A stretch of DNA of 64,000 nt from positions 41,400-105,399 of the forward strand of contig NZ_JADWYX010000017.1 of assembly GCF_016786355.1 (NCBI RefSeq). Direction: 5' to 3'. Position numbers and translations under genes: made by a program. The notes under the pieces are model-generated. The model made no database searches, was not told the DNA's origin, and saw only the letters and a list, made by a program, of their open reading frames with translations. Positions 54,887 through 64,000 of the stretch are shown one piece after another; position 1 is the first letter of the stretch; each line of letters begins with the position of its first letter. This DNA comes from Frankia sp. AgB1.9 (GTDB lineage: Bacteria > Actinomycetota > Actinomycetes > Frankiales > Frankiaceae).

Positions 54887-55891
54887 TCACCCAGCGGATT
54901 CGTTCATGTCGAACGCGGGGAGTACCTCGTGCTCGAAGAGGCGCAGGCTTGACCACGCGAGCGCGACGGGCATTCCACCGCACAGCGGATGGAGCTGAGC
55001 GAAGGGAAACGGCGCCGCTTGTTGTTCGGCCACGAGCTGGTCGGGGGTGAGGACCCGGTACTGTCCGGCTGCCCGTAGGTGGTCGATGTCGTCGACGGGG
55101 CGGTAGGGCGAGGCGACATGGTCCTGGGCTTGCCAGGCGCCGTAGGCGTTCGTCTCGTGCAGGAAGTACGGCGCCATCTGCTCCCAGCCCTTCTCCGGGT
55201 CCTCGGCGAGTGCCACGACCCGGGTCTCGCTGACCGGGCTCGGGCCGGGATCGGGCCGGCCGAGGGTGCGGACCTCGTCGCGGTAGAACTCCCAAACCTC
55301 GGGCACCGAGGGGATGAACCCGTCGGCGATGCGGGCGGCGCGCCGTGCGGCGGGTTCGCTGCTGCCGCCGAGTGAGATCGACGGGCCTCCCGGACGAGCT
55401 GGCGCCGGTGTGACGTGCACGGTGCGGCCGCGGTAGTCGAACGGCTTGCCGGCGAACGCCGCTTTCAGGGTGGTGACCGTCTCGGTGACGCGCTTCGCCC
55501 GCTCGTTCATCGGGATGCCAAACATGGCGAACTCTTCGTGGACGTAGCCGCCGGCGACGATGAGATCGACACGTCCCCGGCTCAGGTTGTCCAGGACGAC
55601 CAGGTCTTCGGCCAGGCGCAGCGGGTCGTGGAACGGGGCGATGAGCGCGGCGATGAGGAAGCGGACGTTCGTCGTGCGGGCCGCCATCGCCGCGAGCATC
55701 GGTACCGGGCTGGGTAGGTAGCCGTCCGGCGAACCGTGGTGCTCGGAGACCGCGATGTTGACGCATCCGAGCCGGTCGGCCCACGCGGCCATGTCGAGGG
55801 CGGCCGTGTATCGATCGGCCATCGTGGTACCGGCGATGCGAGGATTTCGGAAGTCGAAGCGAAGTCCAAAAAACAGGCCCGAGGGGCTCAT
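54887..55891 (-). CDS. LLM-class flavin-dependent oxidoreductase
   Basis: A 334-residue luciferase-like monooxygenase with an F420- or FMN-binding barrel: FGLRFDFRNPRIAGTTMADRY, then INIAVSEHHGSPDGYLPSPVPMLAAMAA and LVVLDNLSRGRVDLIVAGGYVHEEF, GGSSEPAARRAARIADGFIP. The cofactor (FMNH2 or F420H2) cannot be decided. Lies 158 bp upstream of the esterase gene on the same strand; Baeyer-Villiger-type oxidation followed by ester hydrolysis would be logical. Confidence 0.84.
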   Translation of the reverse strand: MSPSGLFFGLRFDFRNPRIAGTTMADRYTAALDMAAWADRLGCVNIAVSEHHGSPDGYLPSPVPMLAAMAARTTNVRFLIAALIAPFHDPLRLAEDLVVLDNLSRGRVDLIVAGGYVHEEFAMFGIPMNERAKRVTETVTTLKAAFAGKPFDYRGRTVHVTPAPARPGGPSISLGGSSEPAARRAARIADGFIPSVPEVWEFYRDEVRTLGRPDPGPSPVSETRVVALAEDPEKGWEQMAPYFLHETNAYGAWQAQDHVASPYRPVDDIDHLRAAGQYRVLTPDQLVAEQQAAPFPFAQLHPLCGGMPVALAWSSLRLFEHEVLPAFDMNESAG

Positions 55892-56075
55892 CAGTCTTCA
55901 GATTCCTTTCGCCCACAGAGCTGGGGGTATTAGCCCTCAGGACAAATGCCCATTCGGACACGGGGAGCGGGGCGAGGCGACCGCGTTCTCGCCTCGACGC
56001 GCCGTGCGCATGACCGGCGGGCCGACCGCGCTCACGCGGTTGATCCGCCGGTCCAGTGCGGTGAGGACGGGCCTC

Positions 56076-57320
56076 TCAGGACGAGGGTGAGACCGTCTTG
56101 CCTGGGATCACGGTGCCGCAGACCGGGTCGGCTCCGGGCACGAGCTTGAACGAGGAACCCTCCAGCTTCGTGACCCACACGCAGTTGTCTGCCCCGAGCA
56201 CAATGTTGTCGCGGTCGTTGATGTCGAGCTTGTGGCTCCCGAATAGGCCCAGCGCAGTGAAGTCGTGAATGTTGGAGAACGCGGTGATCAGGGAGGCCTG
56301 GGTGGGCTGGGGACCAGCGTTCTTGAGGCCCCGCAGGAGCAGGCCGACGGATACATATCCGTTGTACTGGGCGACTGTCGGTTCTCCCGCCACGCCCGCG
56401 GCCTTGAGGTCACTCGCGAACTGCTTGGTGGCGGCTGTGTTCATCTCCACCGGCTCGTATCCGAGGGAGAAATAGACGTTCTGCGCGGCGTTCAGCGCCC
56501 CCGGTCCTGCCTGAAGAAGGTCACCGCCGTAGCCGGTAGGTAGCAGCGCCACTTTCAGGTTGACACCGTTCTGGCGAAGACTAGTGATCAATGCGAAAGC
56601 CGTGTTCGGATCTGTCGATCCGACGAACCCGTCGATCCCGGCGCTTTTCATCGCCAACGTCTCTGGCTCGACGTTGGTGCTCCCGAAGGGGAAGCTGGCG
56701 TTGAGGTAGCCGGGGGTGACACCGGCCGCCCGCGCCGACTCGGCTGACGCCTTGGCCGACTCCGACGAAGAAGGGGAGATCGAATATCCGAGGGAGGCGA
56801 GGCTGGTCACTCCCTGCATTTTGAAGAACTTCCCCATCGTGGTGGCGACGTTCGTCGTATGGAGCGCACCGAAGACCGAGAACATGTTCTTCGACGTGAT
56901 CCACTCGGGTCCGTCGATGGCGCCACCCACCACCGGGACGCCATGGGCAGTGAGGTAACTCGACGCGGCGAACGTGAGCGCGGAGTAAGCGATCACGGCG
57001 AACACATGGTCCTGTGTGACAAGCTTCTGGGCCGCGGAGAGGGCCGTCGCGGGTGAGGTCATCGTGTCACCCACAACGTATTTGATCGTGTAGCCGTCGC
57101 GGGACGCGAGTACGGTCCCAGCCTTGACGCCGTCAACGCTGGTCTTGTTCCCCGATGCGGCGGGGCCGGTGCTGTCGGTTAAAACTCCGATCGTGTAGGT
57201 TCTGGTGCCGCTGGTGGCGCCCCCGTTCGCCTTGCCGGTCGACGCCGTCGACCGGCAACCGGTCGCGATGATGAGAACTGCTGCCACCAGGGCAAGCATT
57301 CTCTTCCGAGAATAGATCAC
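56076..57320 (-). CDS. ABC transporter substrate-binding lipoprotein (Peripla_BP_6 type)
   Basis: A 414-residue protein from GTG 57320, which has AAGGTGAGG 6 nt upstream; a GTG at 57356 would put that RBS inside the gene. Lipobox LIIATGC (Cys22). YTIGVLTDSTGPAASGNKTS begins lobe I. The second such orphan solute-binding gene in the window; again no permease adjacent. Likely binds a small organic acid used by the nearby enzymes. The 366-bp region upstream is described separately. Confidence 0.82.
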   Translation of the reverse strand: MIYSRKRMLALVAAVLIIATGCRSTASTGKANGGATSGTRTYTIGVLTDSTGPAASGNKTSVDGVKAGTVLASRDGYTIKYVVGDTMTSPATALSAAQKLVTQDHVFAVIAYSALTFAASSYLTAHGVPVVGGAIDGPEWITSKNMFSVFGALHTTNVATTMGKFFKMQGVTSLASLGYSISPSSSESAKASAESARAAGVTPGYLNASFPFGSTNVEPETLAMKSAGIDGFVGSTDPNTAFALITSLRQNGVNLKVALLPTGYGGDLLQAGPGALNAAQNVYFSLGYEPVEMNTAATKQFASDLKAAGVAGEPTVAQYNGYVSVGLLLRGLKNAGPQPTQASLITAFSNIHDFTALGLFGSHKLDINDRDNIVLGADNCVWVTKLEGSSFKLVPGADPVCGTVIPGKTVSPSS

Positions 57321-57686
57321 GCTTGACCTCACCTTGCATAGTTGGTTATTGATCACCGATAGTTGGCCGTTTCAGGGCCGACTGGATTTGGATCCGGGTT
57401 CGGGCCATCGGATATCGGCCCCGCAGGGGCGACGCTTCGACGTACGCAGAAGGATTACTGGTCCGGCAGTACGGCATGTGGATGACCTAGCGCCGACGCG
57501 CCGTCTACGAATCCGCGCCGTTTGGACAGCCTTCCACCCTCCGAAATTTCCCTGCGACCGAGACAGCGATACTCGATCGCTACGCCGATCTCCGCTCCTC
57601 CGGGTCGGGCACGCCGCGGGCGAGACCCGTTCCTGCTCTGAGCTCCGGCGATGGGTGAGCCTGCTCGGCCCCGTCCGCCGTCAGGT
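57321..57686. promoter_or_regulatory. Spacer with direct repeat upstream of binding-protein gene
   Basis: ATAGTTGG occurs at 57338-57345 and 57359-57366, a 21-bp spacing (two helical turns), inside the probable promoter of the minus-strand lipoprotein gene. The rest of the 366-bp gap down to the AhpD-like gene stop shows nothing recognisable. Confidence 0.35.
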
Positions 57687-58253
57687 TCACTGAAGGTCGC
57701 CGTCAAGATCCAGATCTAGTGAGCGGAACATCCAGGAGAGGATCTCGTAGGCGCCCACGGTGAAGATGACGTCCATGAGCTGCTGCGTGTCGAGGGTGGC
57801 GCTCAGGATCGTCCACGTGTCGTGGCTGATCTCGCCGTCGGCCACGAGCTCGTCGGTGGCGCGCAACAGCGCCGCTTCGAGGGGATCCCAGTGCGGCGCG
57901 TTAGGCCCCCAGGCGATTTGCCCGATCTCTTCGTCGCTCAGGCCGGCCTCCCGACCCATGCCGAGATGCTCGGCCCATGCGTAGGCGGACTGGCGCAGCT
58001 TCGCGACCCGGAGAATGAGGATCTCGCGCTGTCGCTGCGACAGGGTCGTCGCCAGCAGCATGTGGCCGTTGAACGTGAAGAACGCCCGCGCCAACCCTGG
58101 ATGATGCGCGAACGTGCCCAGCATGTTCAGCGGTATCGGTCTGCCCTCCGGGCTCGGCGGCGGGTGACGCGGTGCCGGCGGCATCAGGGCGGCGAGCGCG
58201 CCGCGCATCTCTTTCGGCCACGCACGCGGTGGAATGGGGTCGACGCGGCTCAT
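57687..58253 (-). CDS. AhpD/carboxymuconolactone decarboxylase-like protein
   Basis: A 188-residue helical protein: GRPIPLNMLGTFAHHPGLARAFFTFNGHML, then LSQRQREILILRVAKLRQSAYAWAEH and LSDEEIGQIAWG match the CMD/AhpD fold. The CxxC redox pair of AhpD is missing, so a peroxidase role is unlikely; a lactone-related role is possible. It divides from the TetR gene at 58865 over a 611-bp gap holding a palindromic operator. Confidence 0.8.
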   Translation of the reverse strand: MSRVDPIPPRAWPKEMRGALAALMPPAPRHPPPSPEGRPIPLNMLGTFAHHPGLARAFFTFNGHMLLATTLSQRQREILILRVAKLRQSAYAWAEHLGMGREAGLSDEEIGQIAWGPNAPHWDPLEAALLRATDELVADGEISHDTWTILSATLDTQQLMDVIFTVGAYEILSWMFRSLDLDLDGDLQ

Positions 58254-58584
58254 CTCGGATCGTCGTGTGCAGGAGTGCGCGGGCGTAATGCCATCTGGTC
58301 TCCTCGTGCTCGTGGGGGAAGGCGGGCCTTGCGGTAGATGCCATCCGGGACGCGTCCCGTGCCGAGCGGGGGCCAGCTCACCGCGACGGTCATCGCTCCT
58401 CGCCCTCGGGCGGTCGAGGCGCCACGGCGACCACGTGAGGGCGGCGTACTCGGCTTGATCACCCGTTACGGCGGTCCTGACAGCGGACACAGGCCACCGG
58501 ACGATCCTCTCGCCTGCTCGGCCTGTCGTCGCTGACGTGGATCGGAGGGCCGGGCCACCTCCCGCGATCAGTCGATCGCCTATC

Positions 58585-58603
58585 TACCTTCCGTCGGCAG
58601 GTA
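58585..58603. promoter_or_regulatory. TACC/GGTA palindromic operator, copy 1
   Basis: TACCTTCCGTCGGCAGGTA is a 19-bp inverted repeat with one mismatch per arm pair, in the divergent gap 58254-58864 between the AhpD-like gene and the TetR gene. The same core recurs at 59817. TAGGAT just downstream may be a -10. No other feature seen in the gap. Confidence 0.65.
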
Positions 58604-58864
58604 ACCTAGGATAGTCGCCACGACGGTGTCAATCCCGCCACTGCCAGGGCTCGGACGCCCGTCGCAGACGGCGCCGGACGCGTCGTGGAGGCCGACTGCC
58701 CGCGCAGTGCCCCGCTCGACGGACGATGGACACGTCCCCGCTCGACGCCCCGTTGCCGGCGTTCACCGCGAGATCCGGACCGTCGGCGCCTCTGGACCCG
58801 GGATGGCTCGACCACCTGCCATAGAATGAGCGCTCCCGGCAGGACTGAACGGAGATCACTCGCG

Positions 58865-59467
58865 GTGGACCATCAGGCGCGTAACCGGCGGCCGGGAGCA
58901 GATCGCAGGGCGCAGATCATGCAGGTTGCGGCCGACCTGTTCGAGGCCAATGCCTATCAAGGCACCTCTATGGAGGCCGTCGCCCAGCGGGTCGGAATCC
59001 GCAAGGCGTCGCTCTATTACTACTTCGCCAGCAAGGACGATCTCCTCGCGCAAATGCATTTGGAAACGATCGAGCCGATCTTCGAAGCCCATCGGCAGCG
59101 CCTGGACGCCCACATCCTCGGCTCACGAGATCTCCTGTTGGCGATGATGGCCGATCTGGTGTCGCTCGCGGAGTCCCACGGCATCCACATGCGGCAGGTG
59201 TTCGACCACTTCCAGGAGCTGCCCGAACCCGTCCGAACTAAGATCATCGATCAGCGCGACAACTATCGCGAAATGATCATCGACGTTCTCAACCAGGGGA
59301 TCGCCGACGGCGTGTTCGCGACCAACGACGTGAACCTGACAGCCCTCGCGATCCTGGGCATGTGCAGTTGGACCTACCAGTGGTTCCGACCTGCGGGAGA
59401 ACGCACCACCGCCGAGATCGCCCAGCACTTCTACGACCTCGTCATGAACGGCCTCAACACCGGCTGA
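58865..59467 (+). CDS. TetR-family transcriptional regulator
   Basis: A 200-residue TetR regulator. RRAQIMQVAADLFEANAYQGTS, then MEAVAQRVGIRKASLYYYFASKDDLL is the HTH. C-terminal domain: QVFDHFQELPEPVRTKIIDQRDNYREMI is the TetR_C-like helix. GTG 58865 is chosen (GGAG ~10 nt before); ATG 58826 or an earlier start is possible because the operator lies 260 bp upstream. It is flanked by two similar palindromes, so it probably controls itself and downstream SDR genes. Confidence 0.8.
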   Translation: MDHQARNRRPGADRRAQIMQVAADLFEANAYQGTSMEAVAQRVGIRKASLYYYFASKDDLLAQMHLETIEPIFEAHRQRLDAHILGSRDLLLAMMADLVSLAESHGIHMRQVFDHFQELPEPVRTKIIDQRDNYREMIIDVLNQGIADGVFATNDVNLTALAILGMCSWTYQWFRPAGERTTAEIAQHFYDLVMNGLNTG

Positions 59468-59729
59468 GGCCTGTCGGGCGTCGTTCGACCGGCACCGTAC
59501 TGAGGGTCGCTCAGCGTCGCTAATCTCAGGAACAACCTGCGGCCCAGTCTCGGGCGACCCGGATTCTCTGCGACCCCATGATGTGTGACATCGATGTCGG
59601 TGATCACCGCGAGGCATCGTGACACGGTGCCCCGAGCGGCCGGCGACACCCATGGCGCGTGAGGAACGTCCTCCCCCGCACCACGGGTCCCCGCCGGCGA
59701 GGCGACGGCAGTCTGCTCGGAGACGATCG

Positions 59730-59761
59730 ATCGCCGCATCGCCGCATCGCCGCATCGCCGG
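59730..59761. repeat. Tandem 8-bp repeat (ATCGCCGC)
   Basis: Four units of ATCGCCGC, the last with one change, in the spacer after the TetR gene. Simple microsatellite; function unknown. Confidence 0.7.
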
Positions 59762-59816
59762 CGAGCGAGGTAGCCCGTGGCGTTTCGTTGACACCGGTTC
59801 GAGTCCGACCCTAAGT

Positions 59817-59835
59817 TACCTACCGTCGGTTGGTA
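59817..59835. promoter_or_regulatory. TACC/GGTA palindromic operator, copy 2
   Basis: TACCTACCGTCGGTTGGTA shares the TACCnnCCGTCGGnnGGTA pattern with 58585. TTGACA at 59788-59793 and TAAGTT at 59812-59817 (18-bp spacing) form a plausible promoter overlapped by the site. The gene it would control is the broken SDR just downstream, or the intact SDR at 60278. Confidence 0.65.
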
Positions 59836-59944
59836 GGAGGGTGCGGGCGGGTGTCGAGGACGGAACTCGTCGCCGCGGTCTCCACCGCCCTCGCCGTGGA
59901 CGCGTCCGTAGGCCACGCGACGCGGAAGGAATTCTCCTGGTCGA

Positions 59945-60226
59945 GACGAAGGTGCTGAGGCCGCATTCAGGCGTGACGCTGGTCTTGGAACTTGGCCCCG
60001 CCGGCACTACGGCCAGCGCGTTTCCCGGGCTTCGCCAACACCTCGGCGCTGCGCAAGGCCGAGGCCCGTGGGTTGCTGGGCGGCGCGATCGAGGGACCGC
60101 ATCGCCCGGCCCTGACCCCGGCCGCCGGGTCGACCGACCGGAGGACATCACCGCGGCGTGCGCTTTCCTCAACTCGGACCAGGCTGGCCAAACCACGGGG
60201 CAGATCCTGGGCGTGCCCGCTCCGTG
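59945..60226 (+). pseudogene. Decayed SDR gene
   Basis: Parts of an SDR C-terminal half appear in shifted frames: GTTASAFPG-like start (about 60004), PGFANTSALRKAEARGLLGGA in a second frame, and RPEDITAACAFLNSDQAGQTTGQILGV ending at 60226 in the first. In a working SDR these segments are contiguous, so at least two frameshifts and a lost N-terminus make this a pseudogene. It lies between the operator at 59817 and the intact SDR at 60278. Confidence 0.55.
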
Positions 60227-60277
60227 AGACAGGAGCCGTCCCTCTCCGGAGGGACTCAATGATCGGAGCGTTCCATC

Positions 60278-61135
60278 GTGAGCCTTGACGACCTCACCTT
60301 TGTCGAGCGCTACGGGCCGTGGGCGCTCGTGGCGGGGGCGTCGGAAGGAGTGGGTGCCGAGTACGCACGGGCCATGGCCCAGCGCGGACTCAACGTCGTG
60401 CTCCTCGCTCGCCGGCAGGACGAGCTTGACACGCTCGCCGCCGCGGTGCGCGCCGAAACCGGCGTGGAGACCCGGGCCGTCACCGTGGATCTCGCCGGAA
60501 CGGACGCGATGACGAAGATCCTCGATGCGACCGCCGGCGTCGAGATCGGCATGATGATGTACTGCGCCGGTGCGGACCCGAACTACGCGTCGTTCCTCGC
60601 CAACCCGGTCGAGATCCCGCTGGCGCTGGTGCATCGCAACTGTCTCGTGCCGATGCAGATGTGCCACCAGTTCGCGGGCCCGATGGCAATCCGGGGAAGG
60701 GGCGCGATCGTGCTGGTCTCATCGGCCGCCGGACTCGCCGGAGCCCCGAACATGGTCGCCTACGGTGCCTCGAAAGCCTTCGACATGGTGATGGCCGAAG
60801 CACTGTGGGCGGAGCTCCACGACAGCGGAGTCGACGTCCTGAGCCTGGTGCTGGGGGTCACCGACACCCCGGCACTGCGCCGGCTCCTGACCCGTCGAGG
60901 CGCCCTGGCGGACCCCAGGGACCCGATCCCGATCGAGGGTGTCTCAACGGGGGCCGAAGTCGTCCGCGAAGCGATCGCGAATCTGTCGAACGGCCCCACC
61001 TGGCTTGTGGGAGACCATCTGCGCGAAAGCTCAAAGCTGCTACGGGCCCTGACCCGCAACGAAGCGGTCATGGCGATGATCCAGCAAAGCGGCGGCGCGA
61101 TGGCCGCTCGACCCGATGCACAGGTGTCGGCATGA
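60278..61135 (+). CDS. SDR-family oxidoreductase
   Basis: A 285-residue SDR from GTG 60278. VAGASEGVGAEYARAMAQRG (cofactor loop), MMYCAGADPN, and an intact catalytic YGASKAF are seen. It is a paralogue of the SDR at 45390, sharing the ERYGPWALVAGASEGV start and VHRNCLVPMQMCHQFAG-type segment, but keeps the active-site Lys. The stop overlaps the ATG of the SnoaL-like gene (ATGA). Operator and pseudogene lie upstream. Confidence 0.84.
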   Translation: MSLDDLTFVERYGPWALVAGASEGVGAEYARAMAQRGLNVVLLARRQDELDTLAAAVRAETGVETRAVTVDLAGTDAMTKILDATAGVEIGMMMYCAGADPNYASFLANPVEIPLALVHRNCLVPMQMCHQFAGPMAIRGRGAIVLVSSAAGLAGAPNMVAYGASKAFDMVMAEALWAELHDSGVDVLSLVLGVTDTPALRRLLTRRGALADPRDPIPIEGVSTGAEVVREAIANLSNGPTWLVGDHLRESSKLLRALTRNEAVMAMIQQSGGAMAARPDAQVSA

Positions 61136-61529
61136 GGCCGCCGATGATCGACCACGACGCCCGTCAGGGCATCGCCGAGGTGCTGTTGCGATACGCAACC
61201 GGCATCGATCGGCGGGACTGGGCGCTGTTTCGCACCTGCTTCACCCTCGACTGCGAGGCCGACTATGGCACTGTCGGCGTCATGCACGGCGCGGGTGCCA
61301 TCACTGAATGGATGGATCAGGCACACGCCGGATGTGGTTACACGATGCACCGCATCACCAACACGGTCGTCTCCCCGCACAGCGACGGCGCCGCCGCTCG
61401 CAGCTACGTCGACGCCATCGTCCTGGCCGCGGACAACCAGACCGGAACCCAGGTCGTCGGGTACTACGACGACGAACTAGTGAACACCACCGACGGGTGG
61501 AAGATCTCCAGACGCGTCTTCACCATGGT

Positions 61530-62697
<1,168 letters not shown>

Positions 62698-63079
62698 TCG
62701 AGGGCGCGTGCTTCTCGATCGTGCCGCGGGTCGTGGTCGGGGCGCGGAGGCGAGCGGAGCAGTCCTGGCCGCTGGACCGGGTCGCGACTCGGCCCGAGGG
62801 CGTCGGTGAGGCGATTGGCTGTTCCCGACAACCGGGTCTCCGGCCACCTAGCGGCCGGGCCGACTGCCAGCACCGAGCAGGCCGGCTCGCCCGGTTCGCC
62901 GCAGCCCAGTGCCCGCGCACTTCGTCGACGGGGCCACGGCGTTCGCCGACCCGGTCCGTACGCTCTGGGCTTCGCCGCGCTCGCCACCGTCCCGGCACTG
63001 CCATTACTGATGCGCAGGAGCAACCGCTAGTACGACCGCCGCGGTCCGACATATCTGGCGGACCCGGTTCTCACTTGTT
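62698..63079. other. Spacer, no gene recognised
   Basis: About 380 bp between the CoiA-like remnant and the ImmA/IrrE gene stop. Several frames are open, but none shows a family pattern or a plausible start. Confidence 0.4.
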
Positions 63080-63634
63080 TCAAGCTCGCCTTATTGCGGA
63101 CAGCTGTCGCTCGACACCCGTCGTACGAATCCGGAAGTGCGCCATCTGTTCGCTGACGCCGTATGCGGCAGCGATACCTGCGGCGTCTATTCCGCGTCGG
63201 AGCGCGCTGAGTAGTAGTGGCCGTGGGAGTAGGAGGCATCCGGCGAGCCAGTTTGCCTCTTGTTCTTCGTCTGGGTCGCAGGTGAAGAAGGCTATCTTGC
63301 CGACCGATCGCACTTCTTTTGGTGCGCGTCTAAGAATGATGTGCGATGTTTCATGGGCGACGTCGCTCTGTGTTCTCCCTGGTAGAGCCAGTGGGCTGTA
63401 GACGATGACGTGGCGATCTTCGAGGGTGAACGTACAGGCGGAGAAGGCTCCGGGTTGTAGCTCTTCGAGAGCTCTGAGTTTCGACAGGGTGGTGAGTTCG
63501 TCGGCTCGGCGCACCCATGCGCCGAGGTGCTTTGCGAGGTCCAGGGCGTCGAGTGGATCCGTCGGTCGTTTCCCCATTGCGGTGCGGATTTCTTGCGATA
63601 TCTTTTCGGCTTCTGTTTTGAATCCGCGGCGCAT
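63080..63634 (-). CDS. ImmA/IrrE-type zinc metallopeptidase
   Basis: A 184-residue protein with the zincin motif HETSH (HExxH, ~res 93) and the downstream glutamate in EEQEANWLAGCLLLP, the standard ImmA/IrrE signature. RGIDAAGIAAAYGVSEQMAHFRI is the usual C-terminal helix-turn-helix-like part. ImmA-type peptidases cleave phage or ICE repressors, IrrE-type control stress genes. The composition is more A/T-rich than the flanks. The ATG overlaps the upstream stop (TGATG). Confidence 0.85.
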   Translation of the reverse strand: MRRGFKTEAEKISQEIRTAMGKRPTDPLDALDLAKHLGAWVRRADELTTLSKLRALEELQPGAFSACTFTLEDRHVIVYSPLALPGRTQSDVAHETSHIILRRAPKEVRSVGKIAFFTCDPDEEQEANWLAGCLLLPRPLLLSALRRGIDAAGIAAAYGVSEQMAHFRIRTTGVERQLSAIRRA

Positions 63635-63840
63635 CAGTCGTCTTCCGGGGCGTCGAGTATCGCTGACTGCATGTCACCGAGAATCTCGGCGAGAAGTGCG
63701 CCTGCGGCCGGCGTGAAGGTCTTGGCTGAACGGAGATGGATCGAGATTAATGGCCTTTCTTCGACAAGTCGGTGGTACATTTCCTCGACAATCTCGGCGA
63801 TCTGGTCCGCTGCCTGGCCGGAAAGGCGCGGGTATCTTGG
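63634..63840 (-). pseudogene. Disrupted regulatory partner of ImmA-like gene
   Basis: The frame ending at 63634 reads EEMYHRLVEERPLISIHLRSA and ends LDAPEDD; open only back to a TAG at 63841. A second frame upstream (DDVFENLLDLPRWCTPFPAS, to about 63810) appears to be its continuation, which one base shift near 63815 would join. The N-terminal HTH would lie at or beyond the window edge. Its coupling with the peptidase (TGATG) is the ImmR-ImmA-type layout, inferred. Confidence 0.4.
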
Positions 63841-64000
63841 CTAGAGAGGCAGGGAACGGTGTACACCAGCGAGGAAGATCCAGAAGATTCTCGAACACGT
63901 CGTCGGCGCGCTTCCGTGATCTCAGTGCCTGTCCTGAATCTTGGTGGTGTGTACCGGTTGTGGTCCGTTCCTGATCTTGCCGGCGTGGTGGCGTGATCTA

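Noticed and set aside
54729..55961. N-terminal extension of the esterase frame
   Set aside because: It only shadows the luciferase-like gene; ATG 54728 has a strong ribosome site.

Overview
The window is high-GC actinobacterial DNA. The gene set (FHA-containing type VII secretion ATPase, RHS toxin, actinobacterial PolA-like exonuclease/polymerase, CYP157-like P450, many TetR/SDR/P450/flavin oxidoreductase genes) and the GATCGC-type intergenic hairpins fit a Frankia/Pseudofrankia-like organism. That placement is inference from gene content; no rRNA or tRNA gene was seen.

Layout. 1-7.2 kb: small housekeeping or stress genes (LuxR-type regulator, ABC ATPase, flavin-binding protein, SnoaL-like protein, truncated haemoglobin, a frameshifted PolA-like gene, an ArsR-like regulator with an SRPBCC partner), separated by long imperfect hairpins. 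7.5-20.5 kb: a type VII secretion/polymorphic-toxin island. It has a triple 20-bp repeat, two small helical secreted-type proteins around an accessory protein, a 1571-residue RHS protein with an AT-richer C-terminal tip that resembles Tse2-type toxins, a probable immunity gene 1 nt downstream, a DUF559-type protein, and an FHA-FtsK/SpoIIIE (EccC-like) ATPase. 20.8-31 kb: K+ channel/TrkA protein, siderophore-interacting protein, lipoprotein, TetR-quinone oxidoreductase-sulfotransferase run, GNAT, NAD(P)-dependent reductase, histidine phosphatase. 31.1-35.9 kb: a giant TIR-NACHT-pentapeptide-WD40 STAND protein, a good candidate for an antiphage or self/non-self sensor. 36-42 kb: thioesterase, two conserved unknowns, an ExxR-less P450, a DUF1152 protein, then gene debris (galactokinase and tyrosine-recombinase 3' ends).

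42.5-61.6 kb is a catabolic-looking accessory region: alcohol dehydrogenase/HIBADH-like/TIM-barrel operon; a minus-strand run of reductase-P450-SDR-SDR facing a plus-strand TetR-amidohydrolase-cupin-solute-binding protein run; esterase, luciferase-like oxidoreductase, a second orphan solute-binding lipoprotein, an AhpD-like protein, and a second TetR followed by a broken SDR, an intact SDR and a SnoaL-like protein. Two matched operator pairs seem to tie these runs together: a 20-bp site lies 58 bp upstream of both the reductase and the amidohydrolase start codons, and a 19-bp TACC/GGTA palindrome occurs on each side of the second TetR gene. 61.6-64 kb: a frameshifted CoiA-like gene with a hexanucleotide repeat, an ImmA/IrrE-type metallopeptidase and a disrupted upstream partner, which looks like eroded mobile DNA.

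Most interesting: the RHS/Tse2-like toxin-immunity pair with its T7SS parts, the TIR-NACHT-WD40 protein, the shared operators around the TetR at 49.8 kb, the ExxR-less P450, and several single-base frameshifts.
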